Origin: Owenia fusiformis
Lineage: Eukaryota; Annelida; Polychaeta; Sabellida; Oweniidae
Direction of reading: 5' to 3'
DNA length: 64,000 nucleotides
NCBI GenBank assembly: GCA_903813345.2
Contig: CAIIXF020000005.1
Location: forward strand, 16,125,375 to 16,189,374
Part shown: in pieces, positions 50,401 to 62,400 of the stretch
Layout: each line of letters opens with the position of its first letter
How positions within the stretch are numbered: the stretch's first letter is position 1
Translations under genes and position numbers: made by a program
The notes under the pieces: model-generated
The model's input: the letters and a program-made list of their open reading frames with translations, nothing else
Told to the model about the DNA's origin: nothing
Databases searched by the model: none

Positions 50401-53400
50401 GATTACAATCTGGAAAGATATTTAACATTAAGCGTGAACAAAATGTTAATTTTTAAAATGGCCAGGTTTAGATTAGCAAACCATAATTTAAGAATTGAAA
50501 CAGGGAGACACGAGAAAAAGAAAAAAGATGGCACTAAACAGCATCGACTTGAAATAAATGAAAGAATTTGTCAGATTTGCAATAAGGGGGAAGTAGAGGA
50601 TGAAAAGCATTTTCTTCTTGTGTGTGATGGCTATAAAAAATGTAGATTTGAATTTTTTAATAAACTAAGTTTTATTGACACATTTGATAATATGTCGGAT
50701 AAAGAAAAATATAACTTTTTGATGACTTCTGATGATTTTGAAATTGTTAACGAATTGATACATTTTATAAATAAACTTTTTAATCAGCGTCGGGAGCTAT
50801 TTGAAAAAGGAAAGATTGTATGATGGTATTTGTGAAACAATGCATGTTGTTTTGTTGTTTTTTTTTTAACTGTATAATTATATGTAAATGTCTTGTAATT
50901 GATTTTGTGAGGAAACCAAGTGTTTGGTTTGAAACACAATAAAATCTTGAATCTTGAATCTTGAATCTTTAATACAATAAAACTCAATGATACAAATAGT
51001 TACATAGTTATTTTTTTAAATTATATTAAAAGTAAACTACACTGCCGTCAATAAATATGGAAACCAAAAAAGTTCACAAAGGTAAATATCCCAGACTCTC
51101 CCAAAATTCTTCGACTTTTCAAACTAATTCCCCCCCTCAGTGTGATACCATTGTTACATTTTCTCCTTTCGAGGTATACTGAAAACATCAAAACATTGAC
51201 AAGCTTTAAGTTTTAAAATTTGGGTTTCCAAACCTATGAGGAGGACTGTATATACAGCTTCATTAATAATAGCATGGAAGATCAGGCACTTTTCAATATT
51301 GAACTGTTTTTCAGAAATAAAATATATTTACCATTCTAAAGCAAGCAGATTGCATGTTTATAAGTAGGTTTATGCAACACATTAAGCTCACAGAAAACCC
51401 TTCTACAATTGCTATCATTGTTTAATACCCTTATAATGTAATGAATATTCCAAGAAATGAGGAAAGATTTTGAAAATTCTTATGAAACTGAGGCCCATTT
51501 TTCGAAATCAGAGGCCTTTTATTCTATTCAAGACCCAAAAATCTCAAAACAGTTGGCTACCATGGTGATTCCTTCTGCAATTTCTTCATTCACAGTACAA
51601 CAATTGTTTGTCTCATTCTAAGTGGGTCAAATTGTGAAAGTAGGTCAAATCAAACATTTTTATCTCCCCTTGTTATTTAGGAGAGAATTTCATTTCTAAC
51701 CAAATTATCTAATTGTTTGTACATATTTACTTTATAAAACATATATATGCAACTTTTTAACATCGAAAAACTTATTGTTTCCAAAATCAATAAATAAATA
51801 CAAGAACACAAACGTGTACAATATGTCCCCACCTATGGGTAATCCTGTCAAATGATTATCCTAAAAATGAGTAGACAAGACTTTACCGACACAATTTGAG
51901 GACGGAGAATCCAAAATGGCCATCTTAAAATTTACCAAGAATGACAAAAAATTAGTCAGTTCTAGATTTTCATACTAAGAACCACCCCTGAAAATTTGAA
52001 ATTGATCCCTCACACAGTTAACCAGAAAACATGTAAACAAGACGTTACAGACAAGATTTGAGGACAGAAAATCCAAAATGGCTGCCTTGACATTTACCCA
52101 GAATGCCCAAAAACTAATCAGTTCTAGATTTTCATAATAAGAATCATCCCTGAAAATTTGAAATTGATCTACCAAACGGTTCACCTAAAAACGCGTAGAC
52201 AAGACTTTACGGGCAAGATTTTAAGACGGAAAATCCAAAATGGCTGCCTTGACATTTATCCAGAATGCCGTAAAAATTATCAGATCTAGATTTTCATACT
52301 GAGAATCATCCCTGAAAATTTGAAATTGATCTACCAAACGGTTCACCTGAAAATGCGTAGACAAGACTTTACAGACACGATTTTAGGACGGAAAATCCAA
52401 AATGGCTGCCTTGACATTTACCCAGAATGCCCAAAAACTAATCAGATCTAGATTCTCATACTAAGAATCATCCCTGAAAATTTGAAATTGATCTACCAAA
52501 CGGTTCACCTGAAAACGCGTAGACAAGACTTTACAGACAAGATTTTAGGACGGAAAATCCAAAATGGCTGCCTTGACATTTACCCAGAATGCCCAAAATC
52601 TAATCAGATCTAGATTTTCATACTGAGAATCATCCCTGGAAATTTGAAATTGATCTACCAAACGGTTCACCTGAAAATGCGTAGACAAGACTTTACAGAC
52701 AAGATTTTAGGACGGAAAATCCAAAATGGCTGCCTTGACATTTACCCAGAATGCCCAAAAACTAATCAGATCTAGATTTTCATACTAAGAATCATCCCTG
52801 AAATTTTGAAATTGATCTACCAAACGGTTGACCTGAAAACGCGTAGACAAGACTTTACAGACAAGATTTTAGGACGGAAAAATCCAAAATGGCCGACAAT
52901 AAAAAAGTGATTATGAGTTTTTGCTGAAATCTTTTTACAAAATTATCACATATACCTACTGTTAACAATAACATAAGCTTTTACAACAAAGTACACCTGA
53001 AATTATTTATAAAGCTACTAAAAAGTTAAAGCATGAAAACTGAAAAACACCATTCAATATGATACAAAGTATTATCGTGCGCTAACTTTTCTTAAAACAT
53101 TCAAAATGGCTGACATGACTGAGCTAACAGGTCCAAAACCTAATCAGATCTAGAATGAAGTGAGCTGAACAAGATGTTAAAGTTTTAAAAGCAACTGTGA
53201 AGCCGTTTTTCTTAAAGTTTGCAGACAAGGATTTTAGCATTTGACTTCAAAATGGCCGACAGGAAGTAGGTATCGAGTTAATTTTTTTTCATCCACATCT
53301 GCATGCACTCATAAATTATCCCTGAAAATTTGAAGGTGATATCTGCAGCGGTTTTGGAGAAAACTCCCGGACGTACGGACGGACAGACAGACGGACAGAC

Positions 53401-56400
53401 AGACGGACGGACAGACGGACGGACGGACAGACGGACGCGCCTAGGCCGACAATATGGCCCCACACTATGTGGTGGGGACATAAAAATGAAATATAATTTA
53501 GACATGTATATTACAACATAATCAAATTTGGCATTTTCTTTTATTTCCAGTAATCAAAGCCAAGTTTAAGGGCAAAAAGCTTCTCTACAGTAAAAACATC
53601 AATGAGGTGGAAGGACACAATATTACGCACAGGTTTCCAACAGAAATCATGTATCATACAAGAATCAGCAAAGTATATAAGGTGAGTAAAAGTAAATTAA
53701 AATATTTTTTTTAAAATATGAAAACAGAAATGTCCATGTATAGAAAAATTGATTCTATAAACATAGCAATATAATAATTAAAAAGTAAATCAATAATCAT
53801 ATAAAAATGATGATTTGCCAACATATAAGATACACATTTGCAGAAAATTGTTTTCTACTTGAAAAAGTATAAAAATATATTACTCTAGGCTTGAAAATAA
53901 CTTATAAATTTGTGTTCTTCAAATTTTGCCCATTGCATTCTGATAAGCTTACATTGAATGCTTAAATTTTAGGAAACTGAAGCATACAATGGAGTGAGCC
54001 ACACCTCTCTTTATACTGCAGCAGAAGGCGCAGCCTGTGGGGTGACCGATTTAAAAGAACAGACAAAATATCTCATTTCAGGTAGGGTATAAAAATAAAC
54101 AAAGAATAGGACCATACATATAAGGGTATAGCTAGGGTATAGGATAGATATAACTGCAAATTTCACTTCATCTTGAGAAAATGCAATTATAAGGTAGGGC
54201 AAGCTGAAACAATCTCATTAAATAATCTAATGTTTCCGACTCTTCCCTCCTTAAATTATTCATAACCACCTTGACATTGATTACTACAATTTCATGTACA
54301 TGCTGCCCCTATTCTCTTTTGGAAAACTTAGCCATGTTTCATGTACCCTATGTCATGTTAAACTATGATCCTATCTGTTTCAGGAAATGTTGTGGGGGGC
54401 AAGGCTCGTACTGGAACATGTGAGTGGGTCCAGGAGTGGAATAAAGTACATGTGCGATACAGGAAGGGAGTCCAGTTCATAATGGAAAAGCACTGTGATT
54501 GTAAAGTAAGTAGATATCTATCTCAGCTATTGTAGCTAAAATGTGGCATAATTTTTCTTGATGATGGGATATTTTTGGAAAGTTTGAAGACCTTTTGTTT
54601 TAATTCGATTCCTTTTAAGACATCTGATGCATATTTCAACCGAAATCTTCCCATTAAAAACGTCTTTTTTTCAAGAAGACTTTCCAAGATTTTTTCTTAA
54701 AAAATTCCTATTTAGTTAAAAGCAATTGATTTTCAAACTCCTTCTCATTTAGCTTTTTCCATCCAAACTCTTGTTATATTGAACTAGATGTTGTTTCACT
54801 AAGTAGGTAGGTTTCTGATGTGAAGTTTTGAGGGATGCTTTCACTGCTGCAAAGGAATAAAACTCCCATTCATTACTAGCATATGGTGTGGTATTTCCCA
54901 AGATATTTCCCATGGAATGCCACAGAAGATTGTTTGTTTTGTCACAGTAGGGCTTTGTCAATGTTTGTCAACATCTCTGAAATTCAGGATTATAATGAAT
55001 TTATCTCTAAAATAAGTAAAGTATACACACTGGTCTTGCCCCAAGTCTTCATATCCCCTCTGAACTCTGAACTTAACCTATCTCCACTGTGGAGGGGAGG
55101 AGGTCACAAGGCTCAGTTATGTTATTGCAATAAGTACTCAAAATGTTTCGAGGCCAATATGAAAGGGTACTTGAGTCACTTAACCCAGGAGGAGCCATAT
55201 GTTTATAATGACAAATTCCTGGAGGAGCTTCTGTGCATTATATTAATGTAGGAATTCCATGTAGGTCATATTCCCAAATTGACTCAATGTAATTAATTAA
55301 ATGATTTTTAAAAGACATTATTTGATGTTCATGTGTTTTCTTCTTTGATTCCACCAGTGAATACCATTGGATAGAAAAGCTCCAGAGAGTATAGACATTT
55401 ATCCATCAATTTTCATTAACTACAAAAAGATGGAAATCTCATGTAATTAAGAAGGACAACTTGGAGCTGCATGTAGCAAATGGAAATGTTGTTTCACACC
55501 TTTAGTTAATGAAAATACCAGTTGTGGATATACATCATTACTATAGGGGTATATCATTGCAGAAACTAATTATGTTCACTACACGAGCAAAGAGGAGCTA
55601 AACTTTGATCTGCTTAAGTATTTTAAAGATATTTAGGGGACAGACTACCATAAGGTTAGTTTCTGAGGAATTTGTTGAAGGCTCATTTTCATAAAATCTT
55701 CTCCCTAACATTTCACTTTTCACAACATTTTTCAGTCAATAATATAAAAACCTGTGGTATATTATCAGGAGGTAAATGCACAACATAACCAAGCAAGAAA
55801 AATCTCCGAGCGTAATCATTTTTTGTCATTCATGGATAATTGAAATTCAAGAAATACTGGTTTCTTAAAATAATTTTTTGTTTTTCAAATTAAAAACACA
55901 TGTCTATACCGCATACAAAACGAAACAATCAGACGCATAAATGTTTGACTTGATGACTAAATGTTTGCTTAAGACTGACTTCCAAACTTCTGTAAGAATC
56001 ATTAGTTTTAGTTTCAACCTGTTTGGTATCATGCAAGAATTCTGACGTTCAGTTATTCCTTCTGCTGTGATCTCTGACAGGATCCAACAGAGGTCTGCCT
56101 CTCCTCTTTTACACTTTGATGTGTGATGGTAAAAAGATAGACAAGAGATTTGTTCAGTTCCCATCAACGCATAATTGACCACACACTTTTTATGTGCCTA
56201 ACATTGCTTGGGAGTTTGATATTCTCACTGAGCCATTCACTCTCATTTATCAACTGTTCCTTGAATATAAACTCATAGTTGGTCGAATTGAAACATGAAA
56301 TACAATCAAAACGAGGGAAACACTGAACTTAAAGTACAAAACTATTACCTAATGGCAGCATATTATACACAAAAACAAAGACTTTGTAAGACTCGTACAG

Positions 56401-59400
56401 GGGCAAAATATTGATGTAATATCACATCGTAAATTTTTGTGAAGGTTTACCAAATATATTTCATCCTAAATTAAAAGGAAATACAAACATATGTCAAGTC
56501 ACATATTGCTATTCTTACCAATCTGTTGTTTGATTAAAAAAATTCCAATGAACTGGTGGTAACAAGAGTTGATGAAATAAGAAAATAAGATGAATAGTCC
56601 AATTTGTTTTTATTAGAATCACCAACAAGTTTTCGTTTTCTGCATGACACTAAATTGTTCTTCCCTTAATTAGAATCTTGAAGGTAATCTGAAAGGCATT
56701 GTTTTTGCATTACATAAGATCTCATTTTCCCGTTGGTTACGGTCGGACTGCTCAATTGGTTGCGCCCTGGGAAATCTTTGTGATTGGTTCGTAATTTATG
56801 TGCACATATTGCATAAATCAATGATCTCCGTACACTTGGGAAGGGAAGGACTCCAGACGATCTGTCTGTACAGCAATGTAAACTGTTGGCTTGTTTTCTT
56901 TCAGTGATAAATTATGTGTAGAAAACAAATTCTTTCATTTCTAAACAAGCAGTGAGACAAATGTTAATTTTGTTCCTTGTAAAAAGATAAAGTAACAATC
57001 ATTGTTTTAATGCTGACGTGTTAGGTTAGAACAATAGCTTCTAAAATCATTCACAAAAATTAAGAAGAGCAATAGGAGGATTGTTAGGTTAGATGTTATA
57101 AAGGTGAAAGGAGAGAATCAAAATCAATGATATGTGAGCTATAAAAAGCTGACATACACATTTTTTCTCATTTTGCATTCAAAATAACCTCCCTTTCAAA
57201 TTTTGATTTATCAGTCTAGAGTCTTTCTTTATCTAAACCTCTCTCACAATTCCAAGTTTAGAATTTACTGTGGATTCCACAATGTCCCTTCCCCATATGG
57301 GCCCATATGAATCAATTTTGTTTCTCTAATGTTACCCTTTGTGTTATATTTTCCAGGTTGTGCCTTGCTTTGACAAAGAGACTTGTGACAAGCTAAACAA
57401 AGAATACAAAAAGGGAAAAGAGAACCAATGTGCATGGCCTTTTCTGGATGACCCCACAAACTGTTACAGCACATATGCAATGTGTCAGAAGCGAAAAGAA
57501 GGAGGCTGCCAATGGACCAGGCCCAAAGCATGGAGAACATGTCTGCAAAAAGCCAAGGAAGACAGACTCAAGGAGCCATAGACTGTACAAAAATATAGCA
57601 TTATATAATATAACTAGCTGTAATATAATTCTCTATAGTGAATTTTTTTGAATGTATTTTTATGCAATATTATTTTGTTCATGAACAAATGATAAAAGGA
57701 GAACAATAATGTTTTAACTCTACGGAGCATTGTAAATGTAAATAATTTGTGTAATGTAGATTTGGCTGAATGAAAATATGTATATATTAATTCACTAAAC
57801 AAATGTACATAGGATATACATGAAAATAAATGCACATATGTATAAAGGTTAATAGCAAATAAATGTATAATCATTATACTTTAATATGCAATGTTAAATG
57901 AAAGCTGAAGAGAGCTCATCTTCAAAATGAGAAGATAGGGGAAGATGTTACTAAGGAGATGTTACTAAAGGGAATGTGTTACTAAGGAAATGTTACTTAA
58001 GGGAATGTGTTACTAAGGTGATGTTGCTAAAGGGAATGTGTTACTAAGGAGATGTTACTAAAGAGAATGTATTATTTAGGTAATGCAACGAAGGGGAAGA
58101 GGTTATAAAGGAGATGTTAATAAAGGGAAGGTGTTACTTAGGAGAAGTTACTAAAGGGAATGTATAACTTAGGTGATGCAACGAAGGGGAAAAGGTTATA
58201 ACAGAAGATGTTTCTAAAGGGAAGGTGTTTACTTAGGTGATGTTATGAAGGTAAAAAGGTTACTTATGAAATGATACTAAGGGGAAGATGTTACTAAGGT
58301 GACAATGTTACTTAGGAGATGTTGCTAGATGTTTTAGAATGGAGGACTCAATGATTTGAGATTTATACATGTAATTTAGTAAAGGAGTTCATGGCACAAG
58401 TTTTGATTATATAATATATACATGTAATTTGTACAGTCATAATTCGTTTCTATAGTCTGAATTAAATAATGTGTAATTGTGCCAAATTATGGTTCAACTC
58501 AGATCAATCGGCATGGAATACATAAATGTAACGCCAATTGGTTATTTGGTGACTTGGTGATTTGTAAAATGTATTCTCATCTCATTTTGATTTTGGATTT
58601 TCTAACATTAAGTTAAGTTATGAAGCAGAACAAATAAGAAAAAAAACTATGAATTAAAAATCACAATTATGAATGATTTGAATAAAAAATGGAAAAATAT
58701 CTTAATAATATGAAAAATAAACAATGAAAATAATTATTTAATTATAGAATACATAGTTTTGTTATTCCATATACCGGTATATGCACTGTATATTGGTATT
58801 AATCAGTCATGTATGTTGCAACGAATCAAAAATCTATTGGCAGCTGCTAAGAGAAATATATTTCAACGTCATCTTTGAGTCCCTATTCACGTAAAACAAA
58901 CAGTCAATGATTTTTTAGTATTTATACAAAATGATAAAATGGTAAAACCAATCTGACATCTATTCTATCATTAGTAAATTTAATCTTGAAGACCAGCAAA
59001 ACATGATTTTATAGTCTTTCATCTAAAGTATTTTTATAAATATACCATCTCCTTCAATAGGTAAATATTGGTTGCTATGGTTATGAACAGAGTAGTAGTA
59101 GAAATATTAATCCCACACAATTTTGACCATATTTCAGGTTTGTTTCATGATTGGTACCTCTTGTCAAATCCTATGAATGACTAAGAGCCCAGTGTGTCAA
59201 AACACAAGTAGATAATGTGGTTATTGTTAACAAAGGTTTCAGCCTTTGACTAAATCCAAGAAGCAAAGCAGCTATCTACATACAGTACACTCTATCTACA
59301 GACTGATGCGACAACCACATCATAAACAACCCAAACCAGATCTATATCTACTTTCTATGCAATAATTGCTTCGCAATAGAAAAGGTCATAGAACTTTTAG

Positions 59401-62400
59401 TAGCTGGTGACATTGATTTTCTAATTTCTAGACAAGCACAAATAAACAAAAATCAGAAACAATGTAGACTGGGATATAATGACCCCAGAATCAAGAACTT
59501 AGAATACAAGTGACGATGTCCAAATATTGACAATTGTGGAAAAAAGAAAATACTAGTACCTCTTTTCCTCACTTATTGTTATTTTAAAATACTGACTTGC
59601 CTTTCACTTAAAATCGACATTATTATATTCCACAACTGAATATATTTGGAATAATTGAATACTGGCTCACTGAACTTGTAAACAAAATATATTTGGCTTC
59701 TATGAACACATATATTATATCTTAACAAAATAAAATGATCTGACTGTAGTCTCCACTGATTCTACCCAAAACCTCCCCTTCGATGTGTGCCTTCAAAGTC
59801 TATTTGGAATTCGTTGGAACTTTTTAAAGACAAAATGGAGTGAACGAGTAAGTGCCTGATTCATATATTATTTAGAATACAAATACTCACCATTTCCCTA
59901 TGATTTGGATAATACGATTGGTCGATTAGTGGGAACTTGTCTTTTCCTAAACGCTTCTGGACTTGTATTAAATGTGCAAACTGAAAATAAAAAGACATTT
60001 GATGATGGTTAATGTGCAACGACAGTAGGTTTTGATGATGACCGGGATGGTTTTGATTGTGACAGAATGGTTTTGATGATGACAGTAGGCTTTCATGATG
60101 ATAGTCAGGGGTATACAGAATATCAGATGACAGTCAAAGGGTTCGCATTTCTGACATTAAATTATAGTTTCTATAACATAATGTCAGAATTGCTTATTTG
60201 GGGTTTCATTCTCCATATTTCATTCTTACCAAATGGTATCATATCCTGTCTTTTAAACTTATATTGATTACAAGAACAAAACGAATGAATTGATAGGTGC
60301 AAACAAACGTTCATTTTCATATTAATAATATTACACGTTGTATGACCTCCTAATCCATTGTGGTGTCGCCTCGAATAGCTATCCACGATACTATTCCGCG
60401 GCACTGGTCACCTTGTCGGCTATCTCAGCGCATCCACGTATGCCTGAACGCAATACTACGGGAGGTTTGCTTTGCACTATTATTTCATTCCAAACATTTA
60501 AACTGCCCCTCGGGCAGCTTTGACATGTTTGCAGTCTTGCTGGTACTTTACGCTGTCACCTCTCTCAGGTGTGCAACACCTGAAATACCAGTATTTCAGG
60601 GCAGCTCTAAAGTTAACTTTTCTTCATATAAAATCAATGGAGAATGGATTTCCGTTTTACTTTAAGCCCCAAGTGCAAATAAATAAATATATGATATATT
60701 ATATATTCTTACGTTATTCATGTCTTACTGATTTGAGAGAAGCATAAATACGAACAAGATCTTCGTACCACCCTCCCCTACACAGATATATGCATTTCAG
60801 CATAAGATGACTGCAATGTACATTTAGTATTTCGAAAAAATGAAAAAATGCAATAAAAAGCAAGCAAAATTTTTGAAATTTTTTTCAAGGAAAGAATTTC
60901 AAAATAACAAAAAATTGAAAAAGCATGGAGTAAAACTGCTTATGTGAACATTTTGCTAGTATGTACTCAATGACATAAGTGTTCTTATCTTGGGTGTTTA
61001 CACAAATCAGAATGTGACAGAATCACAATGTGACAATATGCAGCGTATAATTATATGGAAATAGCAACAGGATGATATTCACCTTTTATCTATAACTGCG
61101 GTACATCTAACACGGGAATCAACGGCATTCATGATTTCAATACTGCATTTCACATTTGCAGAATCATCACACACTAGCGACATCTTTGTTAAAAGACAGA
61201 CTTAAGATGCTTGTTTCTATGTGTTCCAACAATATAGCCTCCGATTCTTGTTTTGGCTATTATTTGTTTGACAGCACTAAGAAGTAAGTGAGGGTTTTCA
61301 TAAAAGCTGCATGTTTTGTGTCTGGTCACCAGCATTTTAAATTTAAGACCATCAGGCCTTTTATTTTTTGTGATACTTTCTCAAAAAAACTGTACACTAG
61401 CTTTGACAAGTTTTCATATATTTTCATAAACATGATGTTAAAGGGCTATTTACATAAGGATGGAACTAAATGGTACATATCTTAAAATCATTTTCAAAAT
61501 TTGCAGTAATCTATCATTTTGTCATGGACCTTGTCATTTTTTCCTTTTCCATTTTGCCACAGATCAGGAGTGAGATTACTTTTTCTTATAATAGCCTAAA
61601 CTGGGTTTATATGCTCTGGTGCTTAATAAAACCAATATGATATCATGAAAATCAATATTGAATGTCTTACATCAGACAAATAAGAAATATAGGCTAGGGT
61701 ACTAAATAAAATGTGTATATAAGGGGAATTGCCATGGTAACCAGTAAGAATCGGAAAAATAATAGAATATATTCTGGACCGGCAATTTTTCCCCAGGAAA
61801 TTAGATATCGTTCAGTGCCATCGGTCTAATATATCGGCCCTCGGTCCAATATTTCACTATATTGCCCTTAGAAATGACGTTATTGTACTATTGTCCACAT
61901 TCTTTCTGACTGAATAAATCAAAAAACTAAAATACTGAATAAATCAAAAAATACTGTATGGTCAGTATTGTAGATTTATTGATGGTGTGGTATGTTTCTT
62001 TTTACGATTCTACAAAATATCTCTCACATCCTCTCTCTAAAAATGGTAGAGGAATTGCATACTCATATCTGTGAAAGCTTTTCAAATGTAAAAAAACAAT
62101 AATGAATAGTACTTTAAGACATGAATAGTTATTAGTTATAAGTAAAGTTACCATATTTTCCAAAAATTAACTATTGATATCACGCAAGGGAATTTTTAGA
62201 AATATTATTCAGACATGATGAAAGGGTTAGCCAAGTATTTATTTAATAGCATTGCATGACAATGTGAAATTACTTAATCTGAAAATATTTTATTTCTCAT
62301 TGGTATTTCGTGGAGCAAAAGATGCAAACTGAGCAATACATGATAAGAGGATTTATGTAAGAATGAAACTCAGTCTGACTAATGATGATATGGGAATAGT

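Larger units (their letters stand above)
21755..59890. other. 38 kb synapsin intron hosting TIMP
   Basis: This intron separates the exon ending PNHREM from the exon starting [11 protein letters not shown]. It contains the whole TIMP transcription unit on the opposite strand and most of the mobile elements listed between 21.9 and 58.4 kb. The parts not listed separately (about 22.5-25.3, 26.7-30.1, 30.9-37.4 and 37.7-42.1 kb on the synapsin strand) are AT-rich intron DNA without recognised genes. Confidence 0.9.

Noticed and set aside
54883-55251. 122-codon plus-strand open frame in TIMP intron 4
   Set aside because: No recognisable domain, and an unrelated open frame overlaps it on the other strand. 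It lies within an intron with no splice context linking it to TIMP.
60360-60665. 101-codon frame in a GC-richer patch
   Set aside because: The patch contains palindromic CTGCCCCTCGGGCAG-type repeats and overlapping frames on both strands; no homology was recognised.
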